A DNA stretch of 8,899 bases from Bacteroidia bacterium (GCA_030429325.1 JAUICT010000062.1:1-8899), one strand, 5' to 3'; counted from the stretch's first letter, positions 1 to 7,146 are shown. Notes: a model not told the origin generated them from the sequence alone. Made by a program: numbers and translations.

Positions 1-1229
1 ACGGCAACTACATTGTCAGCTCCAGCTAAAGGGTCATCACCTTCATCATCCTGAGCATTGGGGTTTTCCATAACTTCACGATTCACCTTACCGTTCCAAC
101 CCATGTCATCAAAAATGGAAAGAACAATGGGACCGGGGCTATCATAGGAAGCTCCTGTAGACAAAAATGGAACCATGAGTCCGTTCTCTCCACCAAAATA
201 CGTGACATAATCTAAGTGGGAGTAACTTGAACCGGGCAGCCAAACATCGGTAAGTCCAGGAATTTCCCCAAAAATATTGGAATCCAGGATGGTGAATACT
301 TGGGCACCTTTACCTTGGGTAGTTCCTTTGATTCGAGGTCCCTTGGCTGTCAAAGGGCCAGAAAGGAGTACATCGCCCAACGCTGTGGTAAAATTTCCGT
401 ATTTGTTTTCCTTCAAAATAGACTTCCCATCAGCTGAATGAGCCAATCGGTCATATATGGCAGGAAAAACAGGATTGGGAATACCAAAACCGTAATCTCC
501 GATACCAGTTTCATTGTCAACGAACAAGGAGCCGAAGAAGCCTAAGCCATGTCCAAGTTCGTGTAGTACTACAGACTTAAAATCGTACATGCCTGCAGGG
601 GTGTTGCCATCTATACCGTAATACCAGTTTGGGAAGACCGTACTGAAATTGGCCACGATGTCATAGCTAGTCGGGTTTAAATCCTCCCCCGCAAGTTTGT
701 CGGCCAAGGCATCGCCATACCAGGTATTTCTTTCCAATCCGGGGGCGTTGGCAAAAACACTGGTGGGTCCGGCGGAGCCTAGAACACCTTCATCCAAAGG
801 TTGAAAAACTGCGGCAACATAAATGGGGACGTCTGAAGACAAAAGGTTGGCCCATGCATCCACTGCAGATTGAAAAGCTGTGGCTGCGATGACAAAATCT
901 TCATTGGGCAGTGTTGGGTCAAAATTGTAGTAATCTACAAAAATGGTAGCTCCGGTTGCTGCTTTTTTAGTGTTTGAAGCAGATTTTTGGTTTCCATTTG
1001 CCATGAGTCCTGTGCGTGCTTTGCCAATACTGTGGTGGGCTGCCGCTACAGCATCTGCCGCATGGATTTCACAGGCAATTTCGCCGTTACTGTTCATGGT
1101 CAACTCACTAACAGGTCCTGGAAGGGACTGTTGACTTTGGGCCCATGAAATGGAAGATACTAGTATGAAGCAGAAAAGTAGGGATAGAGGTAGATGTTTG
1201 GGGTGTGGGGTAAAAATCTTTTCTTTCAT
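1..1229 (-). CDS. Secreted zinc metalloprotease with HELGH motif, C-terminus missing (off left edge)
   Basis: 409 codons are visible with no stop; the 3' end lies beyond the window. The ATG at 1229 opens a Sec signal peptide (basic N-terminus, hydrophobic residues 13-29, SWA|Q cleavage near residue 30). The mature part has blocks I recognise from a family of predicted extracellular metallopeptidases often annotated with a PA domain: FQSAVDAW (119-126), LGSAGP (150-155), TWYGDAL (169-175), then HELGHGLGF (223-231). H223 and H227 should bind zinc and E224 act as general base. A Met-turn-like GLMVP (350-354) and DMGW (375-378) follow, as in metzincin-like folds. The third ligand is not at the classical spacing (residue 233 is Gly); H338 in SYSHLD is a candidate. 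After DMGW an acidic, low-complexity stretch (388-405) looks like a linker, so further domains, perhaps a type IX sorting domain, are likely outside the window. No recognisable neighbour explains its substrate. Confidence 0.8.
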   Translation of the reverse strand, partial: MKEKIFTPHPKHLPLSLLFCFILVSSISWAQSQQSLPGPVSELTMNSNGEIACEIHAADAVAAAHHSIGKARTGLMANGNQKSASNTKKAATGATIFVDYYNFDPTLPNEDFVIAATAFQSAVDAWANLLSSDVPIYVAAVFQPLDEGVLGSAGPTSVFANAPGLERNTWYGDALADKLAGEDLNPTSYDIVANFSTVFPNWYYGIDGNTPAGMYDFKSVVLHELGHGLGFFGSLFVDNETGIGDYGFGIPNPVFPAIYDRLAHSADGKSILKENKYGNFTTALGDVLLSGPLTAKGPRIKGTTQGKGAQVFTILDSNIFGEIPGLTDVWLPGSSYSHLDYVTYFGGENGLMVPFLSTGASYDSPGPIVLSIFDDMGWNGKVNREVMENPNAQDDEGDDPLAGADNVVA

Positions 1230-1479
1230 ATAAAATGGTTTGTGTGAATCCTCTAAAATGTTAAAAATTTAACAAAAAACAAAACCTTTGTTTCACTTTT
1301 TTGGTTAAAAGTGCTTATTGGATTGAAAAGATGTAGTTCATCGGACAAATGGTTGTTTTCATCCGGGGCACGGCCTTGTAAGTTGAAGTCTAGGCCCAAG
1401 TATCAAGTGCACTGAGGACGGTAATGTTCATAGCACATAGTCCATTGACATTGTTTATTGCCAATTGGGCATTGGAAAC
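1230..1479. other. Intergenic gap between nucleotidase unit and metalloprotease gene
   Basis: This 250-base gap lies downstream of the metallophosphatase stop and upstream of the metalloprotease start, both read on the minus strand. The part nearest the metalloprotease (about 1258-1320) is very AT-rich and should hold its promoter. On the minus strand TAAATTTT (revcomp of roughly 1265-1272) matches 7 of 8 positions of the Bacteroidota TAnnTTTG box, but no TTTG lies at the usual distance upstream, so I do not call a promoter. I found no convincing GC-rich terminator hairpin with a T-run for the nucleotidase unit, no tRNA and no credible short gene. Confidence 0.4.
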
Positions 1480-2391
1480 CTAAACGGTAATGCTCACTCC
1501 TTGTGCCGAGGTTTTTTTGGTGGCATCAAAATAAAAGTCGATTCGCCCCACATTCAGTCCATAACACCCTACTTGGTTCACCAATACGGAGTCACCATTT
1601 TGGTTGATGCGGACATCGGGCTTTTCCAAAAAAGTATGGGTGTGCCCCCCAATAATCAAATTGGTGTGATAGGTGCGTTGCGCCAGTTGCGTATCAGAAG
1701 GGCGTTGAGGATTTTCATAATCGTATCCCAAGTGGGACAGGCAAATGATGAGGTCACACCGTTCCTCTTCCTTAAGTTGACGTTCTATGTCCAGGGCGAT
1801 TTCAAACGGATTTAAATATAGGGTTTCTTTGTACAGACGTTTGGTCACTAGTCCGTCCAAGGCAATGCCGAGGCCATATACGCCAACTTTGATGCCGTCC
1901 ACCACATAGGTTTTAAAGGGCTTCACGTAACCGTCCAACACGGTGTTGGAAAAATCATAATTGGCCGAGAGCATTTCAAACGAAGCATAGGGCATTTGGG
2001 CCAACAAACCGTCCACGCCATTGTCAAAATCATGGTTGCCGATTGTAGCGGCATCATACTTTAGTTTACTCATCAATTTGAATTCCAGTTCTCCACCATA
2101 AAAGTTGAAGTAGGGGGTGCCTTGGAAAATGTCGCCTGCATCAAAAAGCAGTGTATTCGGATTCTCATTTCTAATTTGCTCCACTAAAGCTGCTCTACGG
2201 GCCACCCCACCCAAATTTGGATATTGGGAGTGTGAGTTTGGGAAAGGGTCAATATGGCTGTGTACATCATTGGTGTGCAATATGGTAATCTGCTTACCTC
2301 CAAAATTGGAGCAGGAATTGAGGCTTAAACTGCCCATGCCCGCCAAGGTTGTCATGGCCGCTGTGTTTATTAAAAAATCCCTTCGTTTCAT
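1480..2391 (-). CDS. 5'-nucleotidase/UshA-type metallophosphatase domain protein (catalytic half), exported
   Basis: 303 aa, corresponding to the N-terminal catalytic half of UshA/CD73-like 5'-nucleotidases, which hydrolyse nucleotides or related phosphoesters with two metal ions. The signature set is complete: HTNDVH (D42, H44), GD (D87), GNHDFD (N119, H120, D123), H220 in SHLG, and GGHTH (H250, H252). By family knowledge H120/D123 form the catalytic dyad and the others bind metals. The N-terminus has a twin-arginine motif RRDFL at 3-7, a hydrophobic segment and LNSC ending at C27, so Tat export and possibly lipidation are predicted; Asn at lipobox -2 is unusual. The ATG follows the stop of the upstream gene with no gap (TAAATG), so translation is probably coupled. 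No substrate-binding C-terminal domain is attached; it is supplied by the adjacent gene. The actual substrate is not determined by sequence. Confidence 0.9.
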   Translation of the reverse strand: MKRRDFLINTAAMTTLAGMGSLSLNSCSNFGGKQITILHTNDVHSHIDPFPNSHSQYPNLGGVARRAALVEQIRNENPNTLLFDAGDIFQGTPYFNFYGGELEFKLMSKLKYDAATIGNHDFDNGVDGLLAQMPYASFEMLSANYDFSNTVLDGYVKPFKTYVVDGIKVGVYGLGIALDGLVTKRLYKETLYLNPFEIALDIERQLKEEERCDLIICLSHLGYDYENPQRPSDTQLAQRTYHTNLIIGGHTHTFLEKPDVRINQNGDSVLVNQVGCYGLNVGRIDFYFDATKKTSAQGVSITV

Positions 2392-3159
2392 TTAATCCAA
2401 TTGAATAAATCGATCATCAACAATAGCATTGAGCGTGTCCACCTTCTTGAAATGATCAATGATTGCATTTCGCAAAAGGTAATCAATATCTGAAGTGGAA
2501 ATAATTTCTTTAAAAAAACCAATACTGGGGCCGCCTTGCACCAAATAGTCCGATGTTGCCACAAAATAATTTCTACCCTCATCAAAAGGCTTACCCTGAA
2601 TATTCACAGATTCCAAACTACCTTTTTTATCCAAGACAATCTGCATGCCCGCAATGGGATGTCTTCGGGTGGCGCTGACCAAAAAAGTGATAAGTTCCCG
2701 AACCGCGGAACCGCTCATTTCTACAATGGCAATGCGATTTTCAAAAGGCATGACTTCATACGCATTTCGGGCACTAACACTTCCTTCGGAAATTATAGAT
2801 CGGACACCTCCGTAATTGAGTACAACAAAGTCGAGGTCGTTTCCCGTTCTGGATTTAAAAATAGGAGCGGCTTCCTCCAAAACAATATCAGCCATTAAAT
2901 TTCCCATGGAAGTGTTGCGCTTGCCATCATCCAATAGAAAAGGTTTTGGAGCGTAAGCCAGGGTACTGTCCAGCACTTGGTTTATACGGGTCCTGTATGG
3001 TTCAACAAAGGAAACAATGGAATCCACTTCATGGAGGGAAGCATCAATTGGAATCTGTTGTCCTTGTATTGAGGATAGTTTTTGGGTCTCCTTTTTACAG
3101 GAAAACAGCAAACCTATCGTTATGAATATAACAAATTGTTTTAATTTTAAAACACTCAC
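2392..3159 (-). CDS. 5'-nucleotidase C-terminal domain lipoprotein (substrate-binding half)
   Basis: 255 aa from a GTG start at 3159. The frame is open further upstream, but the extension lacks any export signal, whereas GTG gives a clean lipoprotein signal: basic KLKQ, hydrophobic core, lipobox LFSC with C21. The rest matches the 5'-nucleotidase C-terminal domain: GNLMAD (86-91), LNYGGVRS (114-121), MPFEN (137-141) and YFVATSDYLVQGG (198-210). By comparison with CD73, N115, R120 and F139 should contact the nucleobase or ribose. P211 occupies the place of the aspartate in the usual GGD, so ribose recognition may differ. It is the first gene of a two-gene unit with the metallophosphatase gene; the stop directly abuts the next ATG. 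Both products are predicted envelope proteins and probably act as one enzyme or complex (inference). The gene is divergent from the DUF6913 gene, with 61 bases between starts. Confidence 0.85.
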   Translation of the reverse strand: MSVLKLKQFVIFITIGLLFSCKKETQKLSSIQGQQIPIDASLHEVDSIVSFVEPYRTRINQVLDSTLAYAPKPFLLDDGKRNTSMGNLMADIVLEEAAPIFKSRTGNDLDFVVLNYGGVRSIISEGSVSARNAYEVMPFENRIAIVEMSGSAVRELITFLVSATRRHPIAGMQIVLDKKGSLESVNIQGKPFDEGRNYFVATSDYLVQGGPSIGFFKEIISTSDIDYLLRNAIIDHFKKVDTLNAIVDDRFIQLD

Positions 3160-3168
3160 GTCTGTATC

Positions 3169-3203
3169 TTTGTCAAGTAATCTTGGTAGAATATTTACCT
3201 TTG
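3169..3203 (+). promoter_or_regulatory. Bacteroidota-type promoter for DUF6913-dapA
   Basis: TACCTTTG at 3196-3203 is a perfect match to the Bacteroidota -7 consensus TAnnTTTG. TTTG at 3169-3172 lies 23 bases upstream and fits the -33 element. Transcription would start near 3209-3211, giving a leader of about 11 bases before the ATG at 3221. A second perfect box, TATCTTTG, lies at 3165-3172 and overlaps the -33 element, so a tandem or alternative start is possible. The site lies in the short divergent region shared with the 5'-nucleotidase unit. Confidence 0.6.
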
Positions 3204-3220
3204 TAAAAATGCATAAAATT

Positions 3221-3754
3221 ATGTTTATACGGGGTCTCCAAGATAAATTTAAAGTTAAATCAGGGCTCAAATATTTAAAGGAGGAAATGGAAAAGCCTCC
3301 TGTGCCTGTGAACAGGGAGAAGGGGATCACCAGTATAGGTTGTATTGTTGATACCGATAATTTTCAGAAAGCAGAGGCATTTTATGAGTTGATTGGTGAT
3401 TTTTCCCTTAAACCCAATGCCATAAAAATCATTGGTTATAAGAGAGAGTACGATAAAAGTTCACCTTATGCCATTCAGATGTTCTCGGATAGAGACCTTG
3501 GGTGGAAAGGACAAATAGAAAATGGATATGTGCTTGAGTTTTTGGGCAGGGAATATGATATGCTCATTAACTATTACGAAGAGGACAATCTTATGATGAA
3601 ACTTTTATCGGTTAGGGCCAAGGCCCGTTTAAAAGTAGGGTTGGGCACCCAAGACTTAAAGGTCAATGATTTGATCTTGAGTACGCCACTGAAAGACTTT
3701 GAGTTGTTTAAAAATGAATTAAAGAAATACTTGAAGGTTTTAAAAGAACTGTAA
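3221..3754 (+). CDS. DUF6913-like conserved flavobacterial protein, function unknown
   Basis: 177 aa, cytoplasmic by appearance: no signal peptide or membrane segment, and a basic N-terminus (FIRGLQDKFKVKSG). The overall pattern resembles a small flavobacterial family annotated as DUF6913, with hallmark stretches GWKG (94-97), EYDMLINYYEEDN (111-123), AKARLKVGLG (133-142) and a C-terminal FELFKNELKKYLKVL block (160-174). The family assignment is from memory and no activity is known to me. I chose the ATG at 3221 rather than the in-frame ATGs at 3209 or 3017: the longer frame runs antisense through the divergent nucleotidase gene, and the promoter box at 3196-3203 would put the transcript start at about 3210. 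The stop overlaps the dapA start by one base (TAATG), which suggests translational coupling and steady co-production with DapA. Confidence 0.75.
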   Translation: MFIRGLQDKFKVKSGLKYLKEEMEKPPVPVNREKGITSIGCIVDTDNFQKAEAFYELIGDFSLKPNAIKIIGYKREYDKSSPYAIQMFSDRDLGWKGQIENGYVLEFLGREYDMLINYYEEDNLMMKLLSVRAKARLKVGLGTQDLKVNDLILSTPLKDFELFKNELKKYLKVLKEL

Positions 3755-4644
3755 TGGAACAATTGGTAGGAACGGGAGTTGCTTTGGTAACCCCCTTTAC
3801 AGAGGATTTTTCGGTAGATGTGAATGCCTTGGAAAGGATTGTGGAACATAACATTCAAGGCGGTGTGGATTACTTGGTGGTCATGGGTACCACGGGAGAG
3901 TCCGCCACGTTGTCCAAAGCCGATAAACTTTTGGCCATGGATGTGGTAGTGCGCACCAATGCAGGAAGATTGCCTTTGGTATTGGGTGTTGGAGGAAACA
4001 ACACAGCTGCCGTGGCCGAAGAATTAAACACCTTGGACCTATCGGACTTTGATGCAATACTTTCCGTTTCGCCTTATTACAACAAACCTACGCAAGAAGG
4101 TATCTATCAACATTTCAAGTTTATTGCAAAGGCTTCCCCAAAACCAATCATTTTGTATAATGTCCCTTCTAGGACTGGCAGTAACATGCTGGCAGAGACA
4201 ACCCTAAGATTGGCCCACGATGTCCCTAATATTGTTGCCATTAAAGAAGCTAGCGGGGATATGGTTCAAATCGATAAAATCATCAAGGAAAAGCCCGAAG
4301 GATTTATGGTGATTTCAGGAGACGATTTCACCGCATTGCCCACCGTTTTGGCGGGAGGTTCCGGGGTCATATCCGTATTGGGACAGGGACTGCCTGGTCA
4401 TTTTTCAAAGATGATGAACTTAGGATTGGAGGAAAAAGTGGATGAAGCTTATCAAATCCACCATAAGCTGTTGCCATTGATGCAACTTATTTTTGAAGAA
4501 GGCAACCCAGCGGGCATAAAAAGTGTTTTTGAAAGTCTTGGCCTGTGTAAGGCCACTGTACGCCTACCTTTGGTAGACGCCACACCTTCCCTCAAGAATA
4601 GAATTGGTGCTTTTTTGAAGGCAATGGATACAGCCCATGCCTAA
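3754..4644 (+). CDS. dapA: 4-hydroxy-tetrahydrodipicolinate synthase
   Basis: 296 aa, close to the usual 290-300. DapA condenses pyruvate with aspartate semialdehyde, the first committed step of the diaminopimelate/lysine pathway that feeds peptidoglycan and protein synthesis; it acts in the cytoplasm as a TIM-barrel oligomer. Expected motifs are present: GTTGES (45-50, with T46/T47), SPYYNKP (106-112, Y109), YNVPSRTG (135-142, Y135 and R140) and IKEASGD (163-169), in which K164 is the Schiff-base lysine matching E. coli K161. A C-terminal GNPAGIKSVFESLGL block is also typical. The start is fixed by the TAATG overlap with the upstream DUF6913 gene. Other members of the fold (N-acetylneuraminate lyase, KDG aldolases) share the Lys and Tyr, but the GTTGES motif and close overall match favour DapA. 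After its stop, 118 bases precede bamD. Confidence 0.95.
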   Translation: MEQLVGTGVALVTPFTEDFSVDVNALERIVEHNIQGGVDYLVVMGTTGESATLSKADKLLAMDVVVRTNAGRLPLVLGVGGNNTAAVAEELNTLDLSDFDAILSVSPYYNKPTQEGIYQHFKFIAKASPKPIILYNVPSRTGSNMLAETTLRLAHDVPNIVAIKEASGDMVQIDKIIKEKPEGFMVISGDDFTALPTVLAGGSGVISVLGQGLPGHFSKMMNLGLEEKVDEAYQIHHKLLPLMQLIFEEGNPAGIKSVFESLGLCKATVRLPLVDATPSLKNRIGAFLKAMDTAHA

Positions 4645-4738
4645 ATTTCGTTAAAAGTTGCCCAAAACCTTGGGGAATGGTAGTTGTACCCATTACTTTT
4701 GGATTTTAAATTCTTTTTTTAAATCCGTTCATTATCAC

Positions 4739-4746
4739 TAATTTTG
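4739..4746 (+). promoter_or_regulatory. Bacteroidota -7 promoter box for bamD-rpoZ-coaBC
   Basis: TAATTTTG is a perfect TAnnTTTG match. The -33 element is weak: the expected place (about 4712-4719) holds only a T-run, TTCTTTTTTT. Transcription would begin near 4752, so the ATG at 4751 would be at or before the transcript end and the ATG at 4763 would have a leader of about 11 bases. This is the main reason for choosing 4763 as the bamD start. Confidence 0.5.
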
Positions 4747-4762
4747 CAAAATGTTTTTGAAA

Positions 4763-5587
4763 ATGAGGTACATTCTCCCTGTATTGTTTGCCATGGTTTT
4801 TCTTGCTTCCTGCAGTGAGTACCAAAAGGTGCTTAAAAATGAGGAAGTAAAGGCTAAATATGATATGGCCGAAAAACTCTATGAAGAAGGCGACTACAAA
4901 AGGGCCATTCGGTTGTTTGAACAGATAGCTCCAAAATATGTGGGCAGACCCCAAGGGGAGCGGGTAATGTTCTTCTTTGCCGATTGTTATTTCAAAAATG
5001 AGGATTATTATTTGGCAGGATATCAGTTTGAACGCTTCCTTAAATCTTATCCGCAGAGTGACAAGATCCAAGAGGCTGGTTTTTTAGGGGCCAAAAGCTA
5101 CTATATGCTTTCACCATCCTATTCCTTGGACCAAACAGACACAGACAAGGCCTTGGCAAAATTGCAGACCTTCATCAACACATATCCAGAATCGGAATAT
5201 TTTGATGAGGCCAATACCATGGCAAAGGAGTTGACCTCCAAGAAAGAGAAAAAGCAAATAGAGATTGCCAAACAATTCAATAAATTGGGGGGATGGGATT
5301 ATACTATTTTGGTATCTGCCATTACTGCATTGGACAATTTTGTTTCGGACAATCCAGGCTCAATATATAGGGAAGAAGCGTTGTACTACCGTATAGAGGC
5401 CACAACCACTTTGGCCATGAACAGTGTTGACAGCAAGAAGAAAGAGCGATTACAGGAAGCCTTGGACTCCTACAATAACCTATTACGTTATTACCCCGAA
5501 ACACAGTTTAAAAAGAAAGCGGACGATTTGTCCGATAGAATCCAAAAGGAATTGAGTGCATTTACCACCATTTCCGATTCCAAATAA
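4763..5587 (+). CDS. bamD: Outer membrane protein assembly factor BamD (lipoprotein)
   Basis: 274 aa. BamD is a lipoprotein on the periplasmic face of the outer membrane that works with BamA to fold beta-barrel proteins. The N-terminus is a lipoprotein signal (MRYILPVLFAMVF) with lipobox LASC and lipidated C17. The rest is helical and TPR-like: repeats around YDMAEKLYEEGDYKRAIRLF, an EDYYLAGYQFERFLKSYP segment, and the BamD hallmark DQTDTDKALAKLQTFINTYP followed by SEY. The later part (about 155-270) continues with TPR-like helices such as ALDSYNNLLRYYPET. E. coli BamD is 245 aa, so the size fits. An in-frame ATG at 4751 adds four residues (MFLK) but lies too close to the -7 box. The gene starts the packed run with rpoZ (23-base gap), coaBC and DUF4835. 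Other TPR lipoproteins are possible in principle, but the gene order supports BamD. Confidence 0.92.
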   Translation: MRYILPVLFAMVFLASCSEYQKVLKNEEVKAKYDMAEKLYEEGDYKRAIRLFEQIAPKYVGRPQGERVMFFFADCYFKNEDYYLAGYQFERFLKSYPQSDKIQEAGFLGAKSYYMLSPSYSLDQTDTDKALAKLQTFINTYPESEYFDEANTMAKELTSKKEKKQIEIAKQFNKLGGWDYTILVSAITALDNFVSDNPGSIYREEALYYRIEATTTLAMNSVDSKKKERLQEALDSYNNLLRYYPETQFKKKADDLSDRIQKELSAFTTISDSK

Positions 5588-5610
5588 CAAGTTTTTTAAA
5601 ACAGTTGCAT

Positions 5611-5937
5611 ATGCAAGATTTGAAAAATACAAAAGCTCCGGTCTCCACAGTTACATTGAACAGAAACGAGTTCGATCAAAAGACGGAGAACATCTATGAA
5701 GCCATTTCCATCGCTTCCAAACGTGCCATCCAAATCAATTCTGAAATAAAAAAGGAATTGTTGGAAAAGCTGGAAGAGTTTGCTACCTATAGCGATAGTT
5801 TGGAGGAGGTTTTCGAGAACAAGGAGCAGATTGAGGTCTCCAAGTTCTACGAAAAATTGCCAAAGCCCCATGCCTTGGCTGTATTGGAGTGGTTGGAAGA
5901 TAAAATCTACTACAGGAACACAGAGAAAGACGCCTAG
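5611..5937 (+). CDS. rpoZ: DNA-directed RNA polymerase omega subunit
   Basis: 108 aa. Omega binds the beta' subunit and aids assembly and stability of RNA polymerase. The core motif NIYEAISIASKRAIQIN corresponds to the conserved Rpb6/omega helix (compare the A-x-x-R-A-x-Q-I pattern of E. coli RpoZ). The Bacteroidota form carries a longer C-terminal section, seen here as KKELLEKLEEF, an EVFENKEQIEVSKFYEKLPK segment and a PHALAVLEWLEDKIYYR tail, which I recognise from flavobacterial omega proteins. The ATG at 5611 was chosen; the in-frame TTG at 5605 would add only two residues. There is a 23-base gap after bamD and a 3-base gap to coaBC, so it is very likely cotranscribed with both. Confidence 0.9.
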   Translation: MQDLKNTKAPVSTVTLNRNEFDQKTENIYEAISIASKRAIQINSEIKKELLEKLEEFATYSDSLEEVFENKEQIEVSKFYEKLPKPHALAVLEWLEDKIYYRNTEKDA

Positions 5938-5940
5938 AAT

Positions 5941-7146
5941 ATGTTGGGCGGTAAGAACATCCTTTTAGGTATCACCGGGGGAATTGCCGCCTATAAGACT
6001 ACATTTCTAGTCAGGTTATTGATAAAAGCTGGTGCCCAGGTCAAAATAGTGATGACCCAGAGTGCCGGCTCTTTTGTTTCCCCGTTAACCTTAAGCACAC
6101 TTTCCAAGAATCCCGTGCTAACCGATTTCATCAACGAGGAGGACGGTAGCATTTCATGGAACAACCATGTGGAACTCGGTCTATGGGCAGACATTATGCT
6201 CATAGCGCCCGCAACGGCCAATACCCTTTCCAAAATGGCAAACGGGGTATGCGATAACCTTCTTATGGCCACCTATCTATCTGCAAAATGTCCCATCTAT
6301 TTTGCTCCGGCCATGGATTTGGACATGTATCAGCACCCCACTACCAAAGCTTCCATAGAAAAATTAACGTCATTCGGTAATAATCTAATCCCAGCCGAAT
6401 CTGGCGAATTGGCCAGCGGATTGCATGGTGAGGGTCGCATGGCAGAACCTGAAAACATTGTTCAATTTCTTCAGGACCATTTGGCTGAAGGATTACCCTT
6501 GAAAGGCAAAAAAGTACTCATTACAGCAGGTCCAACCCATGAAGCCATAGACCCAGTCCGATTTTTAGGCAATCGTTCTTCGGGCACTATGGGTTTTGAA
6601 CTCGCCAAAAAGGCAGCAGATTTGGGGGCAGAAGTTATTTTGGTATCCGGACCCACGGGATTGTCCATAGAACATACCTCCATTAAATTGGTAAGGGTTA
6701 CATCGGCCCAAGAAATGTACGATGCGTGCCATGCCCATTACGCAACTACGGATATTGCCATATGCGCTGCAGCCGTGGCCGATTATCGCCCCAAGCAAGT
6801 AGCCAAGGAAAAAATCAAAAAAGAAGATGGTGGTCTTACCATAACACTTGAACGTAACCCTGACATCCTTTTGTCATTGGGAGAAAGCAAGGCTCATCAG
6901 TTTTTGGTTGGATTTGCGTTGGAAACCCAGAACGAACTGGAAAACGCCAAAGGCAAGCTACAGCGTAAAAACTTGGATGGCATAGTGCTCAATTCACTTA
7001 AGGATGATGGCGCAGGTTTTGGAAGCGGCACCAACAAAATCACCTTCATTGATAAGAATTTGCAGATAAAAACGTTTGGATTGAAGACGAAGCCCGAAGT
7101 GGCTTCGGATATTTGGGAAGAAATCATTGCACGAATCCATGCGTAA
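5941..7146 (+). CDS. coaBC: Bifunctional phosphopantothenoylcysteine decarboxylase / phosphopantothenate-cysteine ligase
   Basis: 401 aa, normal length. The protein joins 4'-phosphopantothenate to cysteine (CoaB) and decarboxylates the product with FMN (CoaC) to give 4'-phosphopantetheine for coenzyme A synthesis. CoaC half (about 1-180): flavin-binding GITGGIAAYK (10-19), catalytic H76 in NNHVELG, PATANTLSKMANG (90-102), PAMDLDMY (123-130) and the substrate flap SGELASGLHGEGRM (154-167). CoaB half (about 188-401): TAGPTHEAIDPVRFLGNRSSG (195-215), AAAVADYRP (276-284), EKIKK (290-294) and NPDILLSLG. Relative to E. coli Dfp, H75 aligns to H76, but Asn125 is D126 and Cys158 is S159. I recall the same substitutions in other Bacteroidota, so this is probably a lineage form and not a dead enzyme. 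Its last 8 bases overlap the start of the DUF4835 gene. Confidence 0.95.
   Translation: MLGGKNILLGITGGIAAYKTTFLVRLLIKAGAQVKIVMTQSAGSFVSPLTLSTLSKNPVLTDFINEEDGSISWNNHVELGLWADIMLIAPATANTLSKMANGVCDNLLMATYLSAKCPIYFAPAMDLDMYQHPTTKASIEKLTSFGNNLIPAESGELASGLHGEGRMAEPENIVQFLQDHLAEGLPLKGKKVLITAGPTHEAIDPVRFLGNRSSGTMGFELAKKAADLGAEVILVSGPTGLSIEHTSIKLVRVTSAQEMYDACHAHYATTDIAICAAAVADYRPKQVAKEKIKKEDGGLTITLERNPDILLSLGESKAHQFLVGFALETQNELENAKGKLQRKNLDGIVLNSLKDDGAGFGSGTNKITFIDKNLQIKTFGLKTKPEVASDIWEEIIARIHA

Noticed and set aside
943..1134. Plus-strand open frame of 63 codons
   Set aside because: It lies wholly antisense to the metalloprotease coding sequence, whose signal peptide and family motifs are clear; its translation is low-complexity and matches nothing.
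1406..1413. Palindrome AGTGCACT in the intergenic gap
   Set aside because: Eight-base palindromes arise often by chance; it has no extended arms, no second copy in the gap and no relation to a promoter box.
1465..1815. Plus-strand frame of 116 codons, and another at 2117-2395
   Set aside because: Both are antisense shadows of the metallophosphatase gene, which has every expected catalytic motif.
3017..3220. Upstream extension of the DUF6913 frame
   Set aside because: The extension is antisense to the start of the divergent nucleotidase gene, lies upstream of the promoter box, and is not part of the family N-terminus.
3160..3330. Upstream extension of the nucleotidase C-domain frame on the minus strand
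   Set aside because: It would bury the lipoprotein signal inside the protein and overlap the start of the DUF6913 gene; the GTG at 3159 is better supported.
4661..4726. Small hairpins after dapA: CCCAA/TTGGG at 4661-4674, AATGG/CCATT at 4676-4694, GGATTT/AAATCC at 4701-4726
   Set aside because: Stems are only 5-6 pairs, and none is a GC-rich stem followed by a clean T-run. One may aid termination after dapA, but the sequence alone does not support a terminator call.
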